Origin: Priapulus caudatus
Lineage: Eukaryota; Priapulida; Priapulimorpha; Priapulimorphida; Priapulidae
DNA: 57,462 nucleotides
Direction: 5' to 3'
Assembly: GCF_000485595.1 (NCBI RefSeq)
Contig: NW_014577429.1
Span: 28,597-86,058 of the forward strand
Both the position numbers and the translations under genes were made by a program. Below are positions 25,282-35,027 of this stretch, piece after piece. The notes beneath the pieces are model-generated. The model made no database searches. It worked only from the letters and a program-made list of their open reading frames with translations, and was not told the DNA's origin. The first letter of the stretch is position 1. Every line of letters starts with the position of its first letter.

Positions 25282-28200
25282 CACACACGCACACACACGC
25301 ACACACACGCAAACACATACCATTAGATTCTAATCCATCGGCGTCTCTGAAATCTATTCTGAAAATATCACAAAATAGAGACGAGATTAGATCAATTATA
25401 CATGCACAGATTCATTATTTATTCATTATACTATCATGCAACAAGACACATTTCGTAATTAGGCATATTAAATGTGACATGATTGTGAGTGCAGATAACG
25501 TTATAAGATTAGAACAAGTATATGACATTGAGAAGAAGGGCATCTCCCTATTGCTTGCGCGACGCATTGTTATTATAACGCATTGTGTTTACGTCACGAA
25601 TCTCCTGTGTCTGGGCGCCACGCAAGAGACTGAAGAGTTTCGAACGGCGGTTGTGTTAATTATCTTCTTTATACTCCCTAATTTGCCGGTGCATTCGATG
25701 TAACAAAACGTTCGACACAAACACAACCGCCGTTCGAAATTACTCTTGCGTGACGCCCAGACGCAGGAGATTCGTGACGTAAACACAATGCGTTATAATA
25801 ACAATGCGTCGCGCAAGCGATAGTGCCCGCTCAGGCGGGCACTATCGCTTCATAGTGCCTGCTGCGTTATCCAATGAGATTGCAGCGATTTATCACGTCA
25901 TGCACTAATTATATGAGAGCATAGTGCCCCCAACAGCAGGCATTAATATATAAATAGTGTTAGACAACACTAATTCAAATCGTCAAGATTTTTGCAAATT
26001 TAATCAACGTAAAAACATTTTTATAGAGTGAGAGTTTGAGGATATATTTAGTAACGTTAGTACTAACTTTTGATGCAAAAAAAATACAAAAATAAGGTTT
26101 CAACTATATTTTTTTAAATAATTTCTGGAGATTCGTGACGTAGACACTTTAAGCGTGAGCGATCGAGATCAATAGTGAGTACGCGTAAGTGACAGAGACC
26201 AGGCGCGCCGGAAGCAGTTTTGGATTGGGGGGCAAAGACCTAAGGGGGCTCACGATTTTTTTATCGTGTGTACGTGAGCGCGTGTGCGCGACGTGTGTGC
26301 GTGAGCGCGTGTGTGCGACGTGGGTGCGTGAGCGCGTGTGTGCGACGTGTGTGCGTGAGCGCGTGTGTGCGACGTGGGTGCGTGAGCGCGTGCGTGCGTG
26401 AGCGCATGTGTGTGACGTGTGTGCGTGAGCGCGTATGTGCGACGTGTGTGCGTGAGCGCATGTGTGTGACGTGTGTGCGTGAGCGCGTGTGTGCGGCGTG
26501 TGTGCGTGAACGCGTGTGTGCGACGTGTGTGCGTGAGCGCGTATGTGCGTGAGCGCATGTGTGTGACGTGAGCGCGTGTGTGACGTGAGCGCGTGTGTGC
26601 GGCGTGTGTGAGTGAGCGCGTGTGTGCGACGTGGGTGCGTGAGCGCGTGTGTGTGACGTGTGTGCGTGAGCGCGTGTGTGCGGCGTGTGTGCGTGAGCGC
26701 GTGTGTGTGACGTGTGTGCGTGAGCGCGTGTGTGCGGCGTGTGTGCGTAAGCGCGTGTGTGTGACGTGTGTGTATGTGCGGCGTGGGTGCGTGAGCGCGT
26801 GTGTGCGACGTGTGTGTGTGAACGCGTGTGTGTGACGTGAGTGCGTGAGCGCGTAAGCGCGTGTGTGTGAGTCAGTGTGACGTGTGTGACGTGAGCGCGT
26901 GTGTGCGTGAGCGCGTGTGCGTGAGCGCATGTGTGTGACGTGGGTGCGTGAGCGCGTGTGTGCGGCGTGTGTGTGTGACGTGGGTGCGTAAGCGCGTATG
27001 TGCGGCGTGTGTGCGTGAGCGCGTGTGTGTGACGTGTGTGCGTGAGCGCGTGTGTGCGACGTGTGTGCGTGAGCGCGTGTGTGTGACGTGTGTGCGTGAG
27101 CGCGTGTGTGCGACGTGTGTCCGTGAGCGCGTGTGTGTGACGTGTGTGCGTGAGCGCGTGTGTGCGACGTGGGTGCGTGAGCGCGTGTGTGTGACGTGTG
27201 TGCGTGAGCGCGTGTGTGCGGCGTGTGTGCGTGAGCGCGTGTGTGCGACGTGTGTGCGGGAGCGCGTGTGTGCGATGTGTGTGTGCGTGAGCGCGTGAGC
27301 GCGTGTGTGTGATGTGTGCGACGTGTGTGTGTGATGTGTGTGCGTGAGCGCATGTGTGTGATGTGTGTGCGTGAGCGCATGTGTGCGACGTGAGCGTCAA
27401 TCATGCAAAGCGCGCAGCGAAAACTTAAAATGGCTGTATAAATTAGTTTTTGAACGTTAGAATTAACAAGTCTTAGCTCATACATTTTATTTTTTCTTTC
27501 CCACTCTTCTTTTTGGGGTGGGGGGCTTTTTGATTTTGCCCCCCCCACACTTTTTGGATTGGAGGGACGGCCGCCCCCCCCCTGCCCCCCACTTCCGGCG
27601 CCTCTGATAGAGACGGTTGGCAATGTCGAAATTATTGATTATATTGTCCGATTGTGTGTCAAGCTTGCCACCGAGTGTGTTTCTAATAACAACAGTCAAC
27701 AGAGTTTTCGTTAAACACCTCATCGCAATGCTATGGCGGTGCCTCAACGAGCTGTACACCAATTACAAAACTATAACATTTGCGCAATTAAATAATAATG
27801 ATACAAGTGTCTCTAGACGCATTTACAGGCATTTACAGGCATTGTAGCCACCTGCCTGCCAGCTATGAGCTATTGTGATGCAGTAGCAGGTGGCAGGTCA
27901 GCGAACCTCGTTAACAAAGCTGGCAATTTTTAGGCACGCGCCTCATTTCATTTGTGATCGAAGCGAGCAGCAAGCGCCGCTTTCAGGGTCGATGACGGAT
28001 GAGGCCTGGTGATATATATGATTGTCATCTGGGGCGCCTAGCTCAACTGCATGGCTACTGGACAATTCACGTGCGTTTGTTTCCCAGTTATTGTTCGAGA
28101 GCAAAATATAGTTCGATCATGATGACGTGTGTGATCGCGAATTAGCGTCTCAGTTGCCATCATCGGGTCCGCCGCGGCAACGCATGCATGCGTGCGTGCG

Positions 28201-30409
28201 TGCGTGCGCGTGCGCGTGCGCGTGTGTGCACATGTGTATGCATGTTTATTGGAGACGGAGTATATGCGCAACAAACCCAATATTATAAGGCGAACGGGTC
28301 TTGATATAATCAGAGGTATAAGAGAGAGAGAGAGAGAGCGGGAAGGAGTCGGAAGACGAGATAATAATAATAAAAAAAGATAGTGGCGGGAGATGCACCC
28401 CTACCGTAAGAGAAACAATTGTTTGTGTGTGTGCGTGCGTGCGTGCGTGCGTGCGTGTGCATGTGTGTGTATCTGTGTGTGTGTGTGCGCGCGTTCGTGT
28501 GCGTGTGCGCGCGTGTTTGCACGTCGGTACTGATAGTAGTAAATCTATACTTATAATACTTGTAACCTACATACTCACCCAGTGAAAAGTATAGTAAAGT
28601 CCCAGGCAACTTGCGCCATGGTGCTCTGATCGGCCGCCCATTCAGAGAAATTACCCCATAAGAAACTCTCGGAGGGATTCGCCGCCAAGTTACTTAACTG
28701 CAGATTTAATCAATTTTTCAATTCAAGGTTACGGTTTTATATTATTTTATTATTACAAATAAATTTAATCATTAATAAATGCAATGTGTCTATTCATTCC
28801 TGCAACGTGTTATTATGGCACCAGGTTATTCGTTTAAAATAGTATACACCACATAACTATTGCGTAGTCATTGCTGCACACCGATACTGACATGAAAGCA
28901 GTATAAGCGGATTATTCAATTACGTGTGCATTATCAGGAGTGCATAATAGAGATTATCTATTATCCACTCCTGGTGTATAGGTATGCAAAAGTACGCGAT
29001 CATAGGACTGAAGATTGCTACTTATTTCCCTACCAATTCATACGCGATCACAATGATATCTATATGGTTTCGCTTATAATTATAACAGAATGTAATTATA
29101 ATCATATTCATAATAATATTTCCGTATCTCTTTATCTGTGTGGAACGAGATTATACCAGTAAATTATAGAATACTTTTTCTTGAAAAAGTGACTAAGCAT
29201 GTATCATTTTAGATGACCAATGACTGGACTAATGAAAATAAAAGATGGCGACCACGTATCACGATACTCACCACAGAGGATGGGATTTTCTCCACGAACA
29301 GGGGTGCGATTGCTAATTTTGCTTCTTCTAGGTCGGCGCGTTGAAACAGCTGATGTACCTAAAGTAAGCGCAGCGATATATATATATATATCAACAACTC
29401 AACATTCCGCCATTATTTTACCCCGCGCCCCTTCCAGTCCATCTATCGCGCCGGTCGTAAGGCATATATATATATATATATATAATACATATATATATAT
29501 ATATATCACGTAAATCTTTTGTCGTAGAGTGTATATAAGCGCTACCGGACCAGCTGAAGAAAAGGGAAATCAGGAAATACTGCCGCTAGAAAAGAGCGCT
29601 TGGTGATGGCGACTGTTGAGGGAGAGGTAGAAGGTCCTCGAAATCGCGGTCGCAGACGTACCGCCGGGACCGACAACATAAAAGGTTGGATGGAAGGCAG
29701 ACTGACTGACACACATGGCACGGAGATGCGCAGTCGAGCGCAGGTGAACGATAATGGCTCAGCGAATGGGCCACGGCGTGAGTAGATCAGATTAATTAGT
29801 ATTATGCCGCCCCATTCGCGACGCCCGCAAAGACAAGCATAAGAACACTCACACGCACGTATGCACGCGCGAACACGGGCGCACCCACACGAACGCACAC
29901 GGGCGCATCCACACGCACGTACACGGGGACACCCACACGCACGTACGAACGAGCACACGCACGTACGAACGAGCACACGCACGCGCGCACGAACGAGCGC
30001 ATGCACGCCCGCTAGCACGAGCACAGCTACACCTAGCTCTAGTACTATAGCCCGCGTACAGTTGCCGCAGGCCTGCCTGCCTTGAGCAGTTGAGCCTTGA
30101 GGCAGTTGAGGCAGCCCGCGGCAACTGTACGCGTGGCTCTATATACTAGAGCTAACCTACACCTACCTGGCTCAGCAGAAGTCCATGATATTTATTGATA
30201 TTTTCGAGTTTGACGCCGTTGGCGATAAGCACATCCTGGCACGCCTGATCATAGTAGACGCCCAGCTCCAGCACGTTGACGTGCGTCTCTGTCGTCGCTA
30301 CACAGTCAACGGAGCCGCTAATAAGCAGCGCCACCAGTGCCGCCAGCACCGTTACCGACGTCGTCGCCAGGGTAGCCGGCGACGATGCCGCAGCCGAAGA
30401 CGCCATCAT
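18179..30409 (-). CDS. ADAMTS-like secreted pseudo-metalloprotease, 14 exons
   Basis: Exons (minus): 30409-30167, 29358-29272, 28697-28579, 25358-25321, 24289-24178, 23667-23521, 23138-22994, 22790-22698, 22092-21868, 20513-20399, 20117-19969, 19478-19360, 18975-18909, 18286-18179. They join in phase to 588 residues. Order: signal peptide (hydrophobic 19-32), M12B fold from about 46 to 245, disintegrin-like part (250-297), ADAMTS linker PAFDGSYC...WCIKGEC (317-335), TSP1 with WTRW (353-403), cysteine-rich module (404-491), second TSP1 with WTEW and CRPVCG (498-553), and a hydrophobic tail (571-588) ending at the stop. This is ADAMTS architecture. The zinc motif reads R195-E-I-A-H199-G-L-G-A-E-Y205-D, so two of three histidines are lost. 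The Met-turn (YLMS) is kept. No propeptide is present: an in-frame stop precedes the first ATG. The last exon's acceptor could instead be five codons later. Likely a non-catalytic binding or scaffold protein. Confidence 0.88.
18829..18900. repeat. 10-bp tandem repeat ACTTATACAC
   Basis: About seven copies immediately 3' of exon 13 of the ADAMTS-like gene, in its last intron. Confidence 0.85.
19016..19174. repeat. CA/CG-rich microsatellite followed by (TA)n
   Basis: Alternating purine-pyrimidine tract (CACACG units) to about 19122, then (TA)n at 19141-19174. It lies in intron 12 of the ADAMTS-like gene and reads TG on the transcribed strand. Confidence 0.9.
20576..21112. repeat. (TA)n at 20576-20627 and CA-rich tract at 20931-21112
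   Basis: Both lie in intron 9 of the ADAMTS-like gene. The open frames across the CA tract are repeat artefacts (Thr-His or Cys-Val runs). Confidence 0.85.
21533..21593. mobile_element. Short hairpin with CAGGAG...CTCCTG ends
   Basis: Reads gatgcttatCAGGAG and ends CTCCTGatgctta in inverted orientation, about 60 bp in all. It shares termini with the long foldback at 6255-7053 and the hairpin at 28931-28977. Intron 9 of the ADAMTS-like gene. Confidence 0.55.
23273..23520. repeat. CA/CG microsatellite abutting an exon 6 donor
   Basis: A (CA)n core at 23273-23354, continued by degenerate CACG units, reaches the 5' splice site of exon 6 at 23521. In the transcript this is a UG-rich tract starting within a few bases of the donor. 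Confidence 0.85.
25023..25313. repeat. (CT)n(CA)n(CGCA)n microsatellite with assembly gap
   Basis: CT run at 25023-25055, then CA repeats interrupted by ten Ns at 25116-25125, then CGCA units. The true length is unknown because of the gap. It ends about eight bases from the donor of the 38-nt exon 4 of the ADAMTS-like gene. Confidence 0.95.
25551..25820. mobile_element. Foldback element in intron 3
   Basis: Arms of about 100 bp (from TTGCTTGCGCGACGCATTG, closing GCGTCGCGCAAGCGA) are near-perfect complements. A separate hairpin with GTGCCCGC/GCGGGCAC arms follows at 25822-25850. Confidence 0.8.
26201..27603. mobile_element. Element with G-rich termini carrying a minisatellite
   Basis: Left end AGGCGCGCCGGAAG with TTTTGGATTGGGGGG. 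The right end is the inverted counterpart, except that TTTTGGATTGG is in direct orientation. Flanks gacagagacc and gatagagacg look like a possible imperfect target-site duplication. It lies in intron 3 of the ADAMTS-like gene. Confidence 0.65.
26262..27400. repeat. 27-bp minisatellite, about 1.1 kb
   Basis: Unit gacgtgtgtgcgtgagcgcg plus tgtgtgc. Variants swap gac/ggc, tgt/ggg and gcg/gca. Because the unit is a multiple of three and lacks stops in several frames, it creates a 457-codon open frame on the minus strand and others on plus. None is a gene. Long alternating purine-pyrimidine stretches could form Z-DNA. Confidence 0.9.
28195..28510. repeat. TG/CG, GA and GTGC microsatellites flanking exon 3
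   Basis: TG/CG tract 28195-28230, (GA)n 28322-28340, and a TG/CG tract 28424-28510 that ends about 70 bp from the exon 3 donor of the ADAMTS-like gene. Confidence 0.85.
28931..28977. mobile_element. Short hairpin of the CAGGAGT family
   Basis: TTATCAGGAGTGCATAATAG followed by its inverted counterpart ending in ACTCCTG. It matches the outermost bases of the long foldback at 6255-7053. Intron 2 of the ADAMTS-like gene. Confidence 0.6.
30034..30155. mobile_element. 122-bp foldback next to exon 1 donor
   Basis: Termini TAGCTCTAGTACTATAGCCC and TAGAGCTA, with arms sharing CGCGTACAGTTGCCGC. It begins about 12 bp inside intron 1 of the ADAMTS-like gene. The same terminal motif bounds the palindrome at 40649-40712. 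Confidence 0.75.
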
Positions 30410-30526
30410 CCGTAGCGTGCTATCTACCGTACTGCTAGTAAAGGTCTACGGCGAATGTTGCACTAATCTTAAGTTTCCGTTGACAGGAACCGAAGTTGGG
30501 TCGGCTTCAGTGATTCACGAGGAGAA

Positions 30527-30563
<37 letters not shown>

Positions 30564-30963
30564 TCGGTATAATTCACCCGCCGCTGTCCTTCCTGTGTGA
30601 GCTCGTGATCTGTGTCACTTGCGACGGCTCGACAACTTGCGTCAAACGGCGCAGCGAAAATGCTAGCAGACGTCACTGTTTATCCTGTCGCTTGACAACG
30701 GCTGTCGACGTTTCCTCGCTCGCAGCTGCGCGCGCGCCGGCTCTCATTAAAGATTCAATGTGTGTGCGTCTGTTAGGGCACGCGCTGCCGGGCAACGCGG
30801 CCGGCAAGCGGCGCGCCTAGCGGAACTCATCGGTCAGCATAAACAGACGTAAACAGAGACGACGTTGCTGCGTCGGCTGATGAACAGCAGCTAATCTGAG
30901 GCGAACTCCATCGAAACTTACGGCCGCGTGACTTGTTACGATTTATTATGTTCCTGCCTGTTC
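30410..30963. other. 5' flank of the ADAMTS-like gene
   Basis: CpG-richer DNA with a (GA)n tract at 30524-30552. The promoter is expected here, but no core element could be assigned. Confidence 0.45.
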
Positions 30964-31175
30964 TTTACCAGTAAAAACCGGCGGTTCCTCGCTAAGCTAC
31001 TGACAAAAAAACCAGCAGTTCCTTGCCAAGCTACTGACAAAAAAACCAGCAGTTCCTTGCTAAGATACTGACAAAAACAGCGGTTCATAGCTAAGCTACT
31101 GGCAAAAACGGCGGTTCTTAGCAAAGCTGCTGATGAAAAACTGGCAGTTCCTTGTTAAGCTTCTGACAAAAACGG
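30964..31175. repeat. Minisatellite, about 37-bp unit, six copies
   Basis: Copies of a unit reading ccagcagttccttgctaagc then tactgacaaaaa, with progressive divergence. It lies about 0.55 kb upstream of the ADAMTS-like start codon. Confidence 0.85.
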
Positions 31176-31720
31176 AGTATATTTTATGGGCGATGAGCAG
31201 TAGGGTGTTCGTGTTCGGATTAAATCATTTCCTCGGGTTCTTCATTTTGGATAGGAATATATTTGCATTTGCAACATTTTCTTCATGGGTAGCAGATTAC
31301 GCCGTGATCGTGCCACAGGGAGAAAACATCTAGGTTGAACCCACACGTAGGTTTATCCCCGATGACTGACGCAGATAGATGGGAGAATGAATAGAAGATC
31401 AACTATTTGTCGCAACAAACCATTTTAGGACGTTTGCACTACTCACAGTATACTGTAAACGATATGCATGCAACGATATTCGAACACCGAACCCGCTCGC
31501 ACAACGGATTTTAATGCAATTTATGTCCAAGCAAATTTTCTGTCCGTGGCATGCAGGCGTGAGTCCTATATTCCGTTCTGAAACTCTTACTATACTACTA
31601 GTTTTACTCGTCGCTATTCTGGTATTATGTGTACATGATTGAATATCAGTATTGACAGCGGTATTTAATTACGATACTGTGTCGTGAGAAATCGTTACGC
31701 AATTGTTAGAGTTCTTGCCA

Positions 31721-31971
31721 TAGCAACTATATAACAAAGTGAAATGCGCAAACATGGAAATGACGACGATGGTTACCTAACCGTCTATTCAGATTAAAAT
31801 ACATTAATTTACTATCGCGCGTTACCATGTGAATCTATTATAAGCGGCTTATAATAGATTCACATGGTAACGCGCGATGGTAAATTAATGTATTTTAATC
31901 GAAATAGACGGTTAGGTAACCATCGTCGCCATTTCCATGTTTGCGCATTTCACTTTGTTATATAGTTGCTA
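31721..31971. mobile_element. Near-perfect 251-bp palindrome
   Basis: Arms of about 125 bp from TAGCAACTATATAACAAAGT to the complementary end, with almost no loop at the centre (ATAAGCGGCTTATAAT). Only a few mismatches were seen. This is typical of a recent non-autonomous foldback element. Confidence 0.85.
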
Positions 31972-31987
31972 AGTTATATAGTTGTTA

Positions 31988-32073
31988 AATGTGATGTATA
32001 AACCCTGTCCGGATTGAGGGTTTAGGCTTAAAGCCCAAACCCTCAATCCGGACAGGGTTTATACATCACATTT
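31988..32073. repeat. Perfect 86-bp hairpin
   Basis: AAATGTGATGTATAAACCCT... mirrored exactly around TTTAGGCTTAAAGCCCAAA. It lies 16 bp from the preceding palindrome. Confidence 0.85.
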
Positions 32074-32377
32074 CCTTGTATATACCTAAGCACTCGGAAT
32101 ATTGCTAGCAAATGCTGCTACCGCTGTCGTTTAGCGCAGACATTAATTAGCTAAATTAGCTTTTATTAATTAGCTCGCCAAAGAACAATGACGCTTCGGT
32201 GACCGGGGAATTGCATGGTGAAAACTGCGTGTATTTTCGACACCTATTCACCCTATTGCCGCTGTTTTTCCCTTCACTGCTCACCGGGGTACAATTCACG
32301 CTTGAAAGGAAAACAGCGAATCAAGCACGCGCACACAAACAAACACACACGCACGCACGCACGCATACACATGCACG

Positions 32378-32412
<35 letters not shown>

Positions 32413-33559
32413 CCACGCACAAGAGCATGTACGCGCACACACGTGCACGAGCATGCACACGTACACACACGCTATCATGCTATCACCCAATGTCTCTCAA
32501 TGCACGTTGTACACAAAGTGGCAGTATACCGGCTCGGCAAAGCTTACGTTGCCAAGACACTAACTAGTGTGAGTGAAGGCCGCGGCATTGCAACAAGGAA
32601 TGAAAGGCAATTATATTGAGCCAGGAGCAAAAGGCATTGCGCGCATTGTTGGTATAATTTTGTTAACATATTGCTAGCTTATATTTGTTAGCTATATATG
32701 CAGGAAGCACTTATCATAAATTAGCGTTATCATTATGTTAGTGGGAATTTAAAATCCTGGAATGATAATTTATATGAAAGTGCTGTGACAATTATGATAA
32801 ATGTTTAGTACACATGTATTACTTGTATAAATCATGCGCGCGCACACACACACACACACGCACACACACACGCGCACACGCACACGCACACGCACACAAG
32901 GCTACGTAAATATTTTGTATTCTAATAAAAGCATTACAGCAACTGCTTATGTTAATTAAACAAATTTGTCAACTTTTATTACACAATCATCACTAAACGA
33001 ATGCAGAAATAAATAAATAAATTATCAACACACATTTATATCACATGTAACGGGTCTGCACTCAGATACCTGGCAGACAAGGCAAACAATGATCAACTGT
33101 AACATTTTACTACTTGAGTATTTACCAATAAAGCAATATTACTATTGCAGGGGTTTCAGTGGTGTGTTTAATTTTAAACTAAAACACACCAATCAAGTGT
33201 CACATTCAAAAGTATATATATTATATTTATGAACAAAAGACGCAGATGTCTGTAAAAAGCCACTAAACACACCTAAACAGGTGCTGCTAATTAGTAAACA
33301 TTAAATGATGCATACTGTTAGTACACATTATTGCACAAACACCATGAGGATATCAGATTTTCACTGATATTCACAGAACTTGCTTGTTATAATATAATAT
33401 GGGGACCATATCGACAAGTATCATCCGAATGTTTTGTTACTTTCTCTTGCATTCTAACCAAGGATAGAACCATAGATAGAGATAGTCTCGTCTATCAATG
33501 ACTCTGATGTTAGATAGCCCATGTAAAGAAACAATACATCATTGCTGTAAAGTTTCTTT
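32074..33559. other. Intergenic with CA microsatellites
   Basis: CA/CG tracts at 32341-32415 and 32839-32898. No exon or domain recognised. Confidence 0.5.
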
Positions 33560-33846
33560 AAGCCTGGAACACACCATGCGAATTTATTCGCACGTCCGCG
33601 GCGATCATATCCGCAGCGAAAATCGCGGCGAAAATATTCGCACCCGCATGCGATAATTGAGCGGACACACCATGTGAATTTATTCGCACGTCCGCAGCGT
33701 ACACACTACACGCGATCTACTAGCGCCACACGGCTCCACCATGGCTCCAACAGTCATGTGGTCACGAGATTAGCATACTGATCCAGGCCCGTAGCCAGCT
33801 TTGTATTGGGGGGGTTCGTTTTTCAATGTTGGCAATTGGCTCGGCA

Positions 33847-34032
33847 GGGGCGTGTACAGGATTTGTACCAGGGGGGTCTAACCGTAACCCGAAGTTGCGA
33901 GCCACGCGAAGGGGGTCTGGGGGGAGCCCTCCCCCATAAAAATTTTTAAAAATTACAACCCTCCAGATGCGCTTCTCTGCGCAGCACGGGTTGGGTCCGA
34001 CTGTCCCCTGGACCCCCCCTGTACACGCCCCC
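33847..34032. mobile_element. Third-level element, GGGGCGTGTACAGG termini
   Basis: Inverted ends GGGGCGTGTACAGG and CCTGTACACGCCCC inside the 33785-34311 element. Confidence 0.75.
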
Positions 34033-34107
34033 AGGCGAGGGAGCCAAGCGACCGAGCGGGGGGAGGTTGCGGGAGGGGGTGTTCACTGTTCACGCTCCCG
34101 CACGATG

Positions 34108-34236
34108 GAGATTTTGCAATTATTACACTAAAATAGAGCGACCTGAGGTGAAATTCTTGCAAATTTCCATCGTGCGGGAGATTTTGCAATTATTACACTA
34201 AAATAGAGCGACCTGAGGTGAAATTCTTGCAAATTA
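34108..34236. repeat. Two-copy direct repeat, 70-bp period
   Basis: The block starting gagattttgcaattattaca occurs at 34108 and again at 34178 with no difference seen, so the duplication is probably recent. It lies inside the second-level element. Confidence 0.85.
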
Positions 34237-34358
34237 AAAAAAAAATTTTTTTTTGCTTGGGGCCGGGGGGGGTTCGTTCGAACCCCCCGAACCCCCCCTG
34301 GCTACGGGCCTGCTGATCAATGATTCGCTGCATTATAACAATCGGCCATTATTCGCAC

Positions 34359-34436
34359 TAGACTGGTACCCGTCCCTTCTCACAAGCTCGATATAGGCCT
34401 ATATCGAGCTTGTGAGAAGGGACGGGTACCAGTCTA
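34359..34436. repeat. Perfect 78-bp palindrome
   Basis: TAGACTGGTACCCGTCCCTT ... mirrored exactly around ATAGGCCTAT with no loop. Confidence 0.9.
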
Positions 34437-34604
34437 TATTCGCACGTCCGCACGTCCGCAGCGAAAATATCAAACATGTTTGATCGCTGTGAATTTTGGT
34501 GCGGATGAAATTCGCAGCGAAATTCGCCCACGCTTGAGCAGACACACCATGCGGATTTCGCTGCGGGATGTGCGAATAAATTCGCATGGTGTGTCCCCCG
34601 CTTT

Positions 34605-35005
34605 AAAGAGGTTACAAGTATCAATATATCCATTCTTTTCTCAATGTATCACTAGTTTCAGCTCATTGCGTACATAAGTAATTGTTACTTTATTCGTGAA
34701 ATTTTGGTAATGCTGAACATTACCACAGTGAAATATTTGTGTATTACTACAAGGTAAATGTGCGTTAATGCTCTACAAATATATTTAATGCCAACCTATT
34801 TATATACAAATAAGTAAATTTCAATAGACAGCACATAATTTCTGGAATGGATAGATGCAGGGATCAGTGTGCAGAGAGAGCATACATTTTTTTAGAATTG
34901 GTGATTGCTAGAGTAAAGGTATGGTAGGACTTACTAGAATCGTCAACTCCTGGGGTCAATGTAAAGGGATGACAGGACTTCACGGAATGGATGTTCGTTC
35001 AGCTC
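34605..35005. other. 3' flank of IFT25
   Basis: AT-rich, no gene seen. Confidence 0.5.
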
Positions 35006-35011
35006 TTTATT
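35006..35011 (-). other. Polyadenylation signal AATAAA for IFT25
   Basis: AATAAA on the minus strand, only about 17 bases after the IFT25 stop codon. The 3' UTR is therefore very short if this signal is used. Confidence 0.6.
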
Positions 35012-35027
35012 AACCTTAGGTTAACAG

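Larger units (their letters stand above)
33785..34311. mobile_element. Second-level element, AGGCCCGTAGCCAG termini
   Basis: Inverted ends AGGCCCGTAGCCAG and CTGGCTACGGGCCT, with G-run/C-run subtermini. CTGATC occurs just outside each end, fitting a target-site duplication. Confidence 0.85.
33560..34604. mobile_element. Outer element of a nested transposon stack
   Basis: Ends AGCCTGGAACACACCATGCG and CGCATGGTGTGTCCCCCGCTT, with repeated inverted TTCGCACGTCCGC motifs inside both ends. It contains the 33785-34311 element and the 34359-34436 palindrome. Confidence 0.8.

Noticed and set aside
24865-25333. Open frames of Thr-His or Cys-Val repeats on both strands
   Set aside because: They are a CA/TG microsatellite with an assembly gap and have no gene-like composition. 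The same applies to those at 20757-21239, 23154-23627, 15771-16131, 28310-28609 and 32199-32619.
26250-27623. 457-codon open frame on the minus strand rich in Thr, His, Arg and Ala
   Set aside because: It is the translation of a 27-bp minisatellite whose unit lacks stops. Overlapping frames on both strands are equally open.
31988-32073. Rho-independent terminator-like hairpin
   Set aside because: The context is an animal genome and the hairpin is far too long and perfect. It fits a transposon or palindrome.
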